Positions 1 to 11,367 of a DNA stretch of 64,000 nucleotides are shown here, one piece after another. The stretch is from Astragalus membranaceus (lineage: Eukaryota > Streptophyta > Magnoliopsida > Fabales > Fabaceae). The DNA lies in NCBI GenBank assembly GCA_039519185.1, contig CM076847.1, forward strand, positions 82,063,100-82,127,099, given 5' to 3'. The position numbers and the translations under genes are program-made. The notes beneath the pieces were generated by a model. That model ran no database searches. It saw only the letters and a program-made list of their open reading frames with translations, and had not been told where the DNA came from. The first letter of the stretch is position 1, and every line of letters begins with the position of its first letter.

Positions 1-1130
1 TTACATACCAAATCTATGACTAAAGAAGGAACTCCAATTATTGTTTTGAACAAACCAAATGGATACAAATGCAAAATTCAGCTTCAGAAATCATCTTCGG
101 ATTGGCTGGAAATTGTAGATTCTGATAAATTTGACAGAAAATTTAAATCAAAGTTAGCAAATCTGAGTGGTGTCCTCTTTGAGTGGTGTCCTAGGTGTAG
201 ATTCTGTTATAATGTGTCTAATTTCACTAACATGAGCACTAAAAGTTGAATACATAGTAATGAAATTATGGTATTCAATGCTGGCTGCATTTCTTGCTTC
301 AGATAACTCATCCCTTAATCCACCTAACACTTGTAAACCAAGAATTACATATCCCTTTTCTGCCTCTTGTTGTATCAAACTATACATAGCTTGCCTTCTC
401 CCTTCTGATTGAACAACTTGTACCACAATAAAATGAAGCAAACTAATCTTCCCATTATTTGTACTTTTAACATCAGAAAATTTTGTAAGAGAAGAGCACT
501 TAAGTTGAAGCCTTGTGCATTGCCTCTTGAAGTTCCAGCATTCATTCTATTATTGTCTTGTCTTGGCTGAATGCTTCCTCTATTATTGCTATTGCAGGAA
601 GAGTCACCCTAGAAAGTGTCATCAATGGATGCCAAGTCACATTTATTTTAATTTAAATTTGAGATGCATCATATTTGCATCACATGTATGTAATCCTTCT
701 TTCTTCTGAAACCACTAATAGAAACCCTCAGCTACAATAGCCTAACTATGTGCCTGTATACGGTGAATCACCTTAAAGTCAAGGTGGTTGGGCTAAATAT
801 GGAATGCTGTGTATACGAAGATAGCAAATCGTATAAATATACGATGGGACAACTATTGTCTCTTAAAAAAGAAAGATTTTTTAAGGACTAATTTTTGTAA
901 GTTTAAATTAGTTCGGAGGCCAATTTTTAATGGGCCTAAAAATGGGCCGGGCTTGTGCCGCAACTCAATAAGAAGGTGCTAAAATAAATTTCTATGCACA
1001 CCCCTCACTTTTACGATCTATTTAATTCTAACACTCACAATTACACATTTAATTTCAACAACGAAACAAAAAAATCCAGCGCCAATATATTCAATTTAAA
1101 TAGATGCAACAACAATGTAATATTTAGAGT
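1..1130. other. Unassigned left flank
   Basis: I recognise no gene here. Two short open frames overlap on opposite strands: plus 16-249 (77 codons, running in from the window edge without a stop) and minus 154-441 (95 codons, containing an acidic helical-looking stretch around AEKGYVILGLQVLGGLRDEL). Neither matches a family I can name. Either could be an exon of a host gene cut by the window edge or a transposon remnant. The rest, from about 450, is AT-rich with no clear splice or repeat structure. Confidence 0.25.
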
Positions 1131-2331
1131 AATAATTAATTGCTTTGGATATTACATAAGCAGTGTGTTTTAGGGTAATCCAGTGTTCAGAAAAACTTTA
1201 TCTGTTCAAATATGCGAAGTTCGTTCTTCAATACCCATTTTGGTAAAAAAAATTAATTTTGTAACAAAAGACGTAATGTGCGACGCCAAGCATTGTGGTT
1301 TGAGGTACTATAGTGTTCGGAAAATGGTATAACTGTTCAAATATGCGAAGTTCGTTCATCAATAATCGATGTGGTGAAAAAAAATTATTTCTTGTCAAAT
1401 ATGTAAAGGCAACTCACCACTTTAAAAAATTAATTTTTTATACTTCATTTCCTTATATTTGCATTTTTTCTTATATTTATTTTTGCGAGTACTCGTGCCC
1501 ACCACACCCCTTTTGTTTCTTTAATGAGTACTCCCGCCGACCCCCTTTTGGTCATTTCGCACCAACGGGTATTAGAAGCATACTTAAATTATGTTTATAT
1601 TTTTATTTTCGCTTTTAGTATTTGATTGTAAATAGTATTTAATGAATATATAGAAGATGACAACCATTCTAAAATCCATTTTTACCAGCACACATGAACA
1701 ATAGAAATTTTGTGGCGTCTCTTTCATAATTTGTTTAAAAATCTAATTGACTTTAAAGAATCAATATTGGCAAAGACTTATGATACTAAGGAATTCTTTA
1801 GTAACAATTACTAAATTTTTCGGCGATCATTATACAACACTCCAATGGTTAGTACATACTAACCACAATTTAGTATTTGTGTGGTTAGTATATGCTACTA
1901 ACCATTATACAACAATCCAATTGTTAGTACATACTAACCACAATTTAGTGTTTGTGTGGTTACCGAATTTTTTCATTGGTGGGAAAATGACTATTATGCC
2001 CATTTAGTAACAATTACTATGGTATTCATTAGTACTCTAAGTCAGACCAATATATTTTTATACTTCAACTTTTTTTTCCTTTTTCAAATTTCAATGTTTT
2101 TACTTTTTGAAATAATATTGCCTTCTTTACTTTTTTTCTTTTTTAATTAATGTAATATTAGTTCACTAATAGCACTTTTTTCTTTATGACTTTTATTTTG
2201 GTCATTTTGGGCCAATTAATATTAGAAGTATACTTAAATTGTTATTTATATTTTTATTTTAGTCTCACTTTTTAGTAATTGATTGTAAATATAATTTAAT
2301 GAATATATAGAAGATGACAAAAATTGGTTTC
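1131..2331 (+). repeat. Unclassified AT-rich repeat R, copy 1
   Basis: This stretch shares blocks with 6072-6272 and 23228-23832. The common parts are a degenerate subrepeat of about 130 bp marked by GAAGTTCGTTCTTCAAT (the conserved TTCGTTC recurs at 1220 and 1351), then a tract with AATGAGTACTCC and a tract with GGTCATTT...TATTAGAAG. The last block recurs at about 2190-2320 in the same copy, so R may itself be a tandem or nested repeat. A separate 75-bp direct repeat lies at 1828-1976, and each unit carries the near-palindrome GGTTAGTACATACTAACC. No coding domain is seen. It is the substrate into which E, the C/B block and F were inserted, so it is the oldest layer. Its class is unknown. Confidence 0.45.
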
Positions 2332-2679
2332 TGTTCTGTACCGTATCTCTGGACTTGTACCCGATCTTAGACACAAGGTCCGATCCGAGATAGTTGGTAG
2401 GGGTTGGTCTTGATCAACCGAGCTCCGCTTCCGATCCGGGGCAGGTGGTACCTGCGGGGACACTCCGACGCTCAAGTCAGCCAGAGAGCTAATTAGAGGT
2501 GAAGAGTAGGAAAGAGTGTGTGCCTTTAATGAAGCATTCAATGCTTATTTATAGAGTTTGATGGTGTTTGACCTGATGAATCAGGACCGTCCGATCTTGC
2601 GTTGCGATCTCAACCATCGGTTGATGGATCTGCATTTGGTGTTGGGCCTCATTACTGTGGATTGGGCCAATCCATAACA
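2332..2679 (-). repeat. E 3' LTR
   Basis: 348 bp, matching 5719-6066 with about four substitutions. In the sense (minus) direction it begins TGTTATGGATTGGCCC and ends ...GTACAGAACA. The 12-base tract at 2680-2692, read on the minus strand as CTTGGGGGGCAAC, is the likely polypurine tract. Confidence 0.88.
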
Positions 2680-2789
2680 GTTGCCCCCCAAGTCGGGTCG
2701 TCTTGGGGCGAGCTAGACTTGATGCCTTATATGAACTTTGTGAGAGTTTTTGAAATTGAGGTCGGACCTTCGTGGCGACCTTCTTCAAG

Positions 2790-2990
2790 GCCGGGCTTAT
2801 AGTTACAAATAGGGCTGCCCCCACCCTCGGAGTGCCTGAGATACGGGTCTTGTCAAAGATTTTTGAGTGCCGGGCTTATACCAACGAGGGTGTCTGCCCC
2901 CAGCCTCAGAGTGCCCGAGATACGGGTCTTGTCAAAAGATCTTCGAGGCCGGGCTTATACCAGCAAGGGTGTTTGCCACCAACCTCGGCA
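2790..2990 (-). repeat. 79-bp tandem repeat in E, about 2.5 copies
   Basis: GCCGGGCTTATA recurs at 2790, 2869 and 2948, exactly 79 bp apart. Each unit also has a GAGATACGGGTCTTGTCAA block. It lies between the E polypurine tract and the 117-bp array, in the 3' untranslated part of the element. Confidence 0.8.
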
Positions 2991-2997
2991 ATGTTAA

Positions 2998-4092
2998 AAA
3001 CGTGACCAACTGAGGGACTCGAGGTGTCAATTTAAAGTCGCCTTCAGGGCAGTTTACCGGGACTCGGCCCAGATCGAACTCGCCCTTCAGGGTAATGGCA
3101 AACTCGGCCATTTAAAACGTGACCACCTGAGGGACTCGAGGTGTCAATTTAAAGTCCCCTTCAGGGCAGTTTACCGGGACTCGGCCCAGATCGAACTCGC
3201 CCTTCAGGGTAATGGCAAACTCGGCCATTTAAAACGTGACCACCTGAGGGACTCGAGGTGTCAATTTAAAGTCGCCTTCAGGGCAGTTTACCGGGACTCG
3301 GCCCAGATCGAACTCGCCCTTCAGGGTAATGGAAAACTCGGCCATTTAAAACGTGACCACCTGAGGGACTCGAGGTGTCAATTTAAAGTCGCCTTCAGGG
3401 AAGTTTACCGGGACTCGGCCCAGATCGAACTCGCCCTTCAGGGTAATGGCAAACTCGGCCATTTAAAACGTGACCACCTGAGGGACTCGAGGTGTCAATT
3501 TAAAGTCGCCTTCAGGGCAGTTTACCGGGACTCGGCCCAGATCGAACTCGCCCTTCAGGGTAATGGCAAACTCGGCCATTTAAAACGTGACCACCTGAGG
3601 GACTCGAGGTGTCAATTTAAAGTCGCCTTCAGGGAAGTTTACCGGGACTCGGCCCAGATCGAACTCGCCCTTCAGGGTAATGGCAAACTCGGCCATTTAA
3701 AACGTGACCACCTGAGGGACTCGAGGTGTCAATTTAAAGTCGCCTTCAGGGAAGTTTACCGGGACTCGGCCCAGATCGAACTCGCCCTTCAGGGTAATGG
3801 CAAACTCGGCCATTTAAAACGTGACCACCTGAGGGACTCGAGGTGTCAATTTAAAGTCGCCTTCAGGGCAGTTTACCGGGACTCGGCCCAGATCGAACTC
3901 GCCCTTCAGGGTAATGGCAAACTCGGCCATTTAAAACGTGACCACCTGAGGGACTCGAGGTGTCAATTTAAAGTCGCCTTCAGGGCAGTTTACCGGGACT
4001 CGGCCCAGATCGAACTCGCCCTTCAGGGTAATGGCAAACTCGGCCATTTAAAACGTGACCACCTGAGGGACTCGAGGTGTCAATTTAAAGTC
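2998..4092 (-). repeat. 117-bp tandem array in E, about 9.3 copies
   Basis: TGAGGGACTCGAGGTGTCAA recurs at 3011, 3128, 3245, 3362, 3479, 3596, 3713, 3830, 3947 and 4064, always 117 bp apart. Units are nearly identical; the variants I see are single-base (GCAGTTT or GAAGTTT, GTCGCC or GTCCCC). It sits downstream of gag in the 3' untranslated region. Such hypervariable 3' UTR arrays are known in plant Ty3 elements and can seed satellite DNA. No open frame spans the array. Confidence 0.95.
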
Positions 4093-4250
4093 GGAGGATC
4101 TCTGTGGGCAAAAGTGCCGACGTTCCTGCCTCGGAAATTTTTCCCGGCTTCTGGAACGTCGCTTTCGAGGAAGAGGAAGCTAGGGACAAGCAGGGCCGAG
4201 GGAAAAACTCGGATCCGTAGGAATCATCAGGAGTTCCGATCCTAGGTGGA
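4090..4250 (-). repeat. Degenerate duplicate of the E gag linker
   Basis: The minus strand here reads DDSYGSEFFPRPCLSLASSS, paralleling DDSYGSEGSPRPSS in the gag linker near 5140-5180. The nucleotide match covers GACGTTCCTGCCTCGG and CGTAGGAATCATC against the region around 5086-5200. It sits between the gag stop and the 117-bp array, so part of gag was duplicated within the element and has since decayed. Confidence 0.6.
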
Positions 4251-4434
4251 GTTCCGGTTTTAGCGTCAAACTTGAAGGCAATCGCTCGGCCGATCCCAAA
4301 TCGTTCCATCCAACCTCGGAACTTACTTTTACTTAAGCAATCAGCGTGAGAAAATCGTAGCCAATCCATATATATTAGATGGTTGAAGATATACAAAGTC
4401 GGATTACATCATGCCCGTAGGCTCATTCCGAGAC

Positions 4435-5664
4435 CTAGGTGAAACGTGACCTTCCTGAGTTAATCCCTTCTTCATGATCGATATACTTCTGAGATCGCTG
4501 GAGGAACTCGGCAAGTGACTCGACTTGGTTGACCCCGACGTCTATCTGAAATAGACTTCCTTTACGAAGGCCAGCCTCCATGAAGTAAAGACGGAAGGAG
4601 TCGTCGAGGTTCCGGACTTGAGCAGCTTCTCTATTGAATCTCTCTATGTAGTCCCGGAGGGACTCATTTTCTCCTTGCCGAATTGTCTGCAATACCTTCC
4701 GAGATTTAGGCTTCATCTTCGAGTGGGCGAAGTGTGCAGAAAAGAGCTTGGCCAACTGATCCCAAGAGGAGATTGTATTTGGCTTAAGAGCCCTGAACCA
4801 GTCTAGAGCCGCCTTCTCTAGAGTAAGGGGAAAGGTTCGGCACTTTATCTCCTCTGGAACGTTACGGTATTGCATAACCGTGTCAAAGTAGTCGAGGTGG
4901 CGGTCCGGATCGCCAGTCCCATCATGCATTTTCAAACCTTCAGGGGGGTTCTCCAGGTGCTTTGGCACCGGGAAGTAGTCGATTTTCGCTGTGAAAGGTC
5001 CTTTACGTTTTGCCGACCTCTCAAGGGGTGGAGACCGTCGGTAGCCATACTTGCCGGGGGATCCCCGCGAGCTAGGGCGCTGACGTTTCTGCCTCGGAGA
5101 CCTCTTCAAATTTCCGGTACGTCGCCTCGGAGAAGAAGAAAACAGGAACGAGCTAGGCCGAGGGGAACCCTCAGAACCATAGGAATCATCGGTGGTCCGA
5201 CTTGGGGGAGTCGCTGACCTTCGCCCTCCTCTACACCGAGGTGGAGTACGGTGATGGTATCTCCTCCAAGCCGGAGATCGGTGGCGGACGCGGTCATGAG
5301 TCGTCCCACTTGAAGAGCTGCGCAGAGAGGAACTCCGATCCGGGATGTTAAGAGCCCGGATCTCAGAAAACTGAGCTTCTAACTAGGTGTAGCGTTGGCT
5401 TTCCTGCTGGTCGGCTTCGGCTTGCCGATTTAGGAACCGGACGAGCTGTTGAACAACATCGACCGGTACCTGGACGGTCGGAGGGGGAGATGGAAGCCGG
5501 TTCCGGGCTGAGCTTCCAGGAACCACAGCCGTAGCCGAGCTTTGAGCATGCGCCGGGCTAAGGGGTAAGATGACCGCCGCTCCTTCCGAAGTCACCTGCT
5601 GCAGGACCGGCCCTTCACCGACATTCAGGACAGTCCTATGACGTAAGGTCGGAGCCATCGTCAA
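4435..5664 (-). pseudogene. gag: E gag, one in-frame stop
   Basis: Minus-strand Gag reading frame of about 410 codons. It starts with ATG-like codons just inside the primer site (about 5664) and stops at 4435. A single TAG at 5383-5385 interrupts it; the frame on both sides is the same and no other stop lies between 5382 and 5110. The N-terminal part is Pro/Ser rich, followed by an Arg/Ser-rich linker. The capsid-like retrotransposon Gag domain lies at about 4490-4990, with LDYFDTVMQYRNV, ALDWFRALKP and a conserved ESLRDYIERFNREA block. I see no zinc knuckle. Gag forms the virus-like particle, so in a gag-only element this would be the only self-made protein. The stop may be a mutation or may be read through. 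A degenerate copy of the linker lies at 4090-4250. Confidence 0.8.
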
Positions 5665-5698
5665 TCAAGGAGATGGGAGAGGAACTAGAGTACAAGAT

Positions 5699-5718
5699 CC
5701 TCCCACTGTGGTCGCCAA
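5699..5718 (-). other. E primer-binding site
   Basis: Directly inside the right LTR the minus strand reads TGGCGACCACAGTGGGAGG, one base from the LTR end. It begins with the TGG expected opposite a tRNA CCA end. The priming tRNA is not certain; the first seven bases match the Arg-type site of elements A and D. Confidence 0.6.
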
Positions 5719-6066
5719 TGTTCTATACCGTATCTCTGGACTTGTACCCGATCTTAGACACAAGGTCCGATCCGAGATAGTTGGTAGGGGTTGGTCTTGA
5801 TCAACCGAGCTCCGCTTCCGATCCGGGGCAGGTGGTACCTGCGGGGACACTCCGACGCTCAAGTCAGCCAGAGAGCTAATTAGAGGTGAAGAGTAGGAAA
5901 GAGTGTGTACCTTTAATGAAGCATTCAATGCTTATTTATAGAGTTTGATGGTGTTTGACCTGATGAATCAGGACCGTCCGATCTTGCGTTGCGATCTCAA
6001 CCATCGGTTGATGGATCTGCATTTGGTGTTAGGCCTCATTATTGTGGATTGGGCCAATCCATAACA
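5719..6066 (-). repeat. E 5' LTR
   Basis: 348-bp partner of 2332-2679. It carries a GGTACCTGC..CACTCCGACG..CAAGT block also found in the isolated fragment near 63825-63870, so the block is shared between different LTR families. It is followed by the target duplication GTTTC at 6067-6071. Confidence 0.88.
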
Positions 6067-6071
6067 GTTTC

Positions 6072-6272
6072 TTTAATTCTCTTTGTCTAAATCACAAATA
6101 TTCATGAAGTCCATTTAGTTCGGTCGATAAAAATTCATAAATATTTGTTCAATCTATTTGGTTCGGTCACCAAAAAATCACAAAAACAAAATCAATTTAT
6201 ATTTACATTTCTTCTTATGCTTGTATTTTGGGAGGTCGAGCCCCCCTTTTTTGTTTCTTTAATGAGTACTCC
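6072..6272 (+). repeat. Repeat R, copy 2 (right of E)
   Basis: It continues the R sequence interrupted by E and ends with TTTCTTTAATGAGTACTCC, which matches copy 1 near 1515-1535. Element C joins directly at 6273. Confidence 0.5.
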
Positions 6273-8431
6273 TCTAACACCCCCTTTCTAATACTATTAT
6301 CTAAAAGAATAAAAATCAGAGTTTTCGAAAATCTTTTCAGTGCAATCGCAAGAGGGTGCTACATTTTCACCAAACAACATATAACAACACCTGAAAGCTC
6401 ATAAAACAGTAGAGTATGTGATACATAGCACATCAATCGGGACGAACCCCCCCCCCCCCCAAAACCTGTTTAGTGACATTAAAGTTCACATAATCACTAC
6501 GCAACGGAATATGACATGTTTCATAAACATTTTCAAATACATCACCAAATAACTAGTTTGAACAACTTCAATTAAAACAACCAATAGACTAGTCACCCCT
6601 CCCCCGGTGCTACGTATCAGAGCAAGACACCAAAACCAGACTAAGGAAGGTAGAACCTTCACTCGGGATCACCTGCACGTTGCCAACATGAGAAGCAACA
6701 TATCATGTATGAGGCATGTGACTCCATGAACAATGCATCAACCACAAACAATCATATCATGTATGAATTAACACCGTCACTAGATTCGTCGCCGTCATTT
6801 AATCCACCGTCATTAAATACACCGTCATTATACACCGTCATTAAATACACTGTCATTTAATTCACCAATACATCATCAATTAATAGCTCTATGGCTACAT
6901 CAAACTCACCGGATACGTCAACACCAAAAGTCATGGACTAAACTATCACTACAAGGACCAAAACCGTCACTCCCAGGGTCTAAACAGTCACACAGCTCCA
7001 CGACACACACACTGGCGCATTGTGGCAACCTGCGCCACACTGGCGCCAAACAGCAAGCAAACTGGCGCCTGGGGGAAACCTGCAACACACTGGGCGCCAA
7101 ACAGGCAGCACATGGCGCACACAGGGCTGCTGGCGCCCTGGCGCAGCACAGCACTAGTGCAGAATTTCCTACAGCAGTGCACCTACTTCGGCGAATTAAT
7201 TAAAAAAGCAAACGATATCGGATTTTAACAAAAGACCACTCATTGGGAAGCTCTCTGAGTGTAGTTTCTGCCTATGATTTTCATTTTTCAAAATAAGTAT
7301 CCAGTTGGTACAGTTTTTCAAAACACTACACTCAGGTACCAAAATCGGACAGAATTCTTTACCCAACTTGCAACTAAATTTTCTTTCTCATTTCTTAATG
7401 AAATTTCGTGAAATCAGTGCCTATTTCGTAGAGCATTAAGTCTACTTTCCAATGAAACAAGAATCATTCAAAACGGAGTTCGATTGAGAACACAAAACCT
7501 ACAAAAACCGAACCTACTCACAGTTTGATTCCAGAAATTTGACTTAACTTTGGAGACTCATAACTTGAGCTACACAACTCCAAATTGAACGAAACCAGTG
7601 CCAAAACGACCGGCTTTAAGTATATTTTCAAAAACAATCAGCCACATAATTTTTGGATCAACCGAACAGTACCAGTTTTAGAAGGACCGAAACAGTATCC
7701 AGAAACGCACAAAAAACTATATGCAAGTAAAACTCATTATGATCAATCACCAAATACCAATCTCAACATCACATACTTATGCATTTTGTCAAACACCACA
7801 TAAGCATATTAACTTCACCTTTAAAATTCATAGGGTAATATCATCAAACACCTTGTAGGCAACATATGTTCATAGTTCATCTCAACATCAAACACCACAA
7901 TTTCATCAAATTGAATCAAACACAACATCAATTACACAAATAGCAACACAATCAATTCAATAGTCCTCCTAGAGTCTAACCCATACATAATCCTCATCAT
8001 ATACCCATTATAGGTGAAAGAGAGCCCCCTTACCTTAATGGATTGAAGAAAACAAGCACTCTCTCCACCAAGATCCAAGAATCGCCAACAAACAAGCTTC
8101 TCTTCCTTGCCTTGAATTCTCCACGCCAAAATCTTCTCTTCCTCTCCCCTTGGAGCCGTCGCCCTCTCTCCCTCTTCTCACTTTCTATTTCTTTTTCTTT
8201 GCTTTGGTTGAAATGAGCACTTACTCTAGACTCCTAAGCTTATTACATGAATATGGGCCTAACTAATGGATCATGGGCCTTTATTTACACCTCCTCAATT
8301 TACTATTCCTAGCCCCAACAATAAGTCCCCATATTTTAATAAATAATAAATAGTAATTATATTATTATTTCTACCACCTAAATCTAATTTAATTAATTAA
8401 ATAATTTAATCTATTATTTTGGGGTGTTACA
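6273..8431 (-). repeat. Element C 3' LTR (chromovirus type)
   Basis: About 2.16 kb. In the minus direction it begins TGTAACACCCCAAAATAA at 8431 and ends GGGGGTGTTAGA at 6273. The final GA instead of CA is shared with the remnant at 11329, so it belonged to the parent element. The minus strand just outside (8432-8444) reads AAGTGGGGGAGAG, a good polypurine tract. A cluster of GGCGCC-centred motifs lies at 7011-7160. Around 8030 a GTAAGG splice-donor-like site follows a GA-rich leader, as often seen in LTR-initiated transcripts. Short open frames inside are chance. Confidence 0.75.
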
Positions 8432-11312
8432 ACTCTCCCCCACTTAAAGGAATTTCGTCCTCGAAATTTTTACTACCGACGCGAACGCTCTTCCACTATC
8501 CAATTAACGTCGCCTCAACAATTAGCGATCTAACCTGCTGCGCTACTCTGATAAACCGACTTGTAGATATAAGCATTACTTGCGTTCTACCTCACTCATC
8601 TATCTCTACGGTGCCTCATAGTTTCACTACCACGTCACGACAAGGTTCACAGATTGCATAACAGTTGCAAAACAAGCCACATAATCAACAACACGACAAC
8701 AACGGCAACAACATCAACAAACAACAACAATAACATCAACAACTAACTTTGCCACTCAGGCGACATCAACGACTAAATTTACCACTCAGGCGACATTAAC
8801 AACGACAAAACCACAACATTGGCCATTGGCCTACAGCACAAAATCCATCAAAACATTTCGGGACATTCAGCAGTACCCTCAACAAAACAACGTGGGCCAT
8901 ATCGGCGCTACCCACGACACAACAATGTGGGCCATATCGGCGGTACCCACAACACAACAATTAACAACATCAACGACTGTTGGAGACAAGCTCCGGGCCA
9001 ACGCCCAAATCAACAACACAACATCAACAACAAAACAACAACAAGTCAACATCATTGACAAGGCAGCAACAAGTCAACATTATCAACAAACAGCAACGAC
9101 AAATCAACATCATTGATAAAGCAACATCGGGCTAACAGTTTAACAACTTAACAAGCTTAACAGTAGTAAAAACAGTTCATTTAGTACAAGGGTACGAGCA
9201 TTCTCAATACACATTATTATTATTAGACTCGAAACCACGCAGCACAAACCTTAAGGAGCTAACAGCCAAAATTTAATCACATAAACTAAAAGGTTTTACA
9301 CATATTAATTCTAGATCACACAATTGTCACACCACAAATTGCGATACCCCATTTTACCCCAAAGATATTTATGAGCGGAAGTGCGAAAAACGAGTGTAAT
9401 TGCTTTTCAAACAAAATCAACAATTTATTTCTGGAAATAGTTTTCGCAAGTAAAAGACGTCATTAGTCCTTCAAATCACATAATAATTACTTGTGAGAAC
9501 AATAAAGCCTAGGGCGGTAAAAACTTCGTTTGATACAGTAACTAGAGTGACCCGACACGATATTGAAAACGCAGCCCAAACCCGATGTCACAAAATTAGA
9601 GCACCTAATCTTCAAACCAGTTTAAGAAAATTAAAGGGACCTTAAAAACATTTTTCTTCGGGTTCTAAAGAAGTAACTACTGCATTCTTCGAAAACTAAA
9701 CATTTTCCAAACAAGCGGAGAAATCAAAATCAAGTTCAGTGATACTAGTCACCGATCACAAACGAAATAATAGCTTTTTAGAGTTAACGACAACCACCAA
9801 TATAGTTTGGTATAGGGAAAATAATTTAACTAATGGACACAGTAGTCAAAGCATTAAAATAACTAGAAAGGCCAATCCATGAAAACATCAATTTACAGTC
9901 AAAGGCACAAATACGAAAGGTACAGTCAAATACATGCTCAAAACACTTTGTTTAGAGTTTTCGACACAAGAAATAAAACACGTTATAGAAACTGATTTCC
10001 TCTACAAGACTGAACGTCAGCTTAAACAATTTGAGTAAGACACCATTCAGAACATATGGCAATAAAAGCTAATCCATTAGAAGTGCACCAATAGTGCCAA
10101 TGCACAATCTAAGGCTTTCGAAATCACGTAGTACAATCCATAAAGAATATAACAGCCAAAATCAAATCATGAAAACTTAGTATACAGCGTCAATGTGCAC
10201 TTGAAAGCATACCATAGTAAAAACTTTATACAGGATCAGTGTTCATCTATTAAAATAAATTCTTAATACTAATGTTGGTATTCAACCATAAAATTGTTTA
10301 ATAGATGTTCAAAAGTAATTTTCAGGGATCACTTTATTTTTCAGACTACAAATTCACATAGCACAAATTAAGAGGTAACAGCCAAAATCATGTCATAAGA
10401 CTCAAGCGTACAAGATAACACCTTGAGATAAATTAAGCAAATAGGGAAGATAATGAAAGTAGTAATCACATGAGATGGTAGCCCTCGGCTAAAATCCTTT
10501 CATCTAATTGCATTTTTCTAAAAAGAAAGTCGACAATAAAATTATAGCATTTGGACGAATACATTTTCACTTGTAGTGGTTAAAACACCACGACAGTTAA
10601 TAGTGAAGCAACGACTTAAAATAATCCACAAGACAATTTTCACAATGCATTTAGTTTTCAAATGTCAAAACACACTACAAAAGAGTTTGTATAAGACTTT
10701 GTGTCGCTCAAATAAAACAGTTTTCAGAAACAGCAACAATTTTCGGAAACAGCACACAATTATTTTTCAGAAACAGCAATATTAATTAAACAGCAACAGC
10801 AGTTAATAGCAATAGTAAAACAGCAATAGTATAACAGCATCAGGTACGGCGCCTAGGGACTGGGCACCTACAGCAACCAGGAACAGAACAAGCATGGCGC
10901 TCAGGAGCAGGGCGCTGTTTCCAACAACCAAACCACAACATGGAAAATAGAGGGACAGGGCGCCTAGGGCCCCAAAATCAGCATGACATATGAATTTATA
11001 TGGACACATCAATCATCAAACATATACGAGTAACAAGCAACAATGCAAATTACTAGAAGCATATGGGCACAACAAGAGGGTTAAAAATAAAATCCAACAC
11101 AAAGGGCACAGAGTTCACACATCATAACACAATACATCACACAATACCAGTAGGGGCATCTCCCCCACTAGTTCACTTACCATCAGCAGCTTTTGTTTAC
11201 CTGTACCTGCAGGGACATCACTACAACACAACCAATGGTTAGGACTAGAAGACAACAGTTGGTCAATAATCGACACAACGACTCGACGACTTGGCCGGAC
11301 GGACCAACCATT
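8432..11312 (-). mobile_element. Element C internal region, non-coding
   Basis: About 2.9 kb between the C polypurine tract and its primer site, with no gag, protease, RT or integrase frame that I can recognise. 8690-9180 is a CAA/ACA-rich low-complexity tract. It includes a tandem pair of about 39 bp around GTGGGCCATATCGGCG (8895-8965). Further GGCGCC motifs occur at 10849-10975. The region looks like a non-autonomous derivative that keeps only LTRs, primer site and purine tract. Confidence 0.6.
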
Positions 11313-11324
11313 GCTCTGATACCA
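11313..11324 (-). other. Element C primer-binding site (initiator Met type)
   Basis: The minus strand reads TGGTATCAGAGC, the standard site complementary to plant initiator tRNA-Met. Four bases (TTAG) separate it from the LTR end at 11329, a normal geometry. It fixes C as a minus-strand element. Confidence 0.85.
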
Positions 11325-11328
11325 CTAA

Positions 11329-11367
11329 TCTAACACCCCCTTTCTAATACTACTATCTAATACTACG
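11329..11367 (-). repeat. Element C 5' LTR remnant (about 39 bp)
   Basis: TCTAACACCCCCTTTCTAAT and the following bases match the left end of the C LTR at 6273-6305. The match stops after about 35 bp, where sequence of the B LTR takes over at 11368. More than 2 kb of the C 5' LTR is therefore missing. The junction is a recombination or deletion breakpoint. Confidence 0.7.

Larger units (their letters stand above)
2332..6066 (-). mobile_element. Element E: gag-only LTR retrotransposon (TR-GAG type)
   Basis: A complete small LTR element on the minus strand, 3.7 kb. It has two 348-bp LTRs starting TG and ending CA, a perfect 5-bp target duplication GTTTC at 2327-2331 and 6067-6071, a primer site next to the right (5') LTR and a purine tract next to the left (3') LTR. 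By eye the LTRs differ at four positions, about 99 percent identity, so the insertion is recent. The only protein domain is Gag; there is no protease, reverse transcriptase or integrase. It therefore must be mobilised in trans, as described for TR-GAG elements. A large tandem array lies between gag and the 3' LTR. Confidence 0.88.

Noticed and set aside
3011..4092. CRISPR-like regular repeats
   Set aside because: The 117-bp units are contiguous with no unique spacers, and the genome is a plant one. This is a tandem array.
8819..9116. Gln/Asn/Thr/His-rich frames
   Set aside because: They come from a CAA-rich low-complexity tract. Two overlapping frames look equally protein-like, so coding is not supported.
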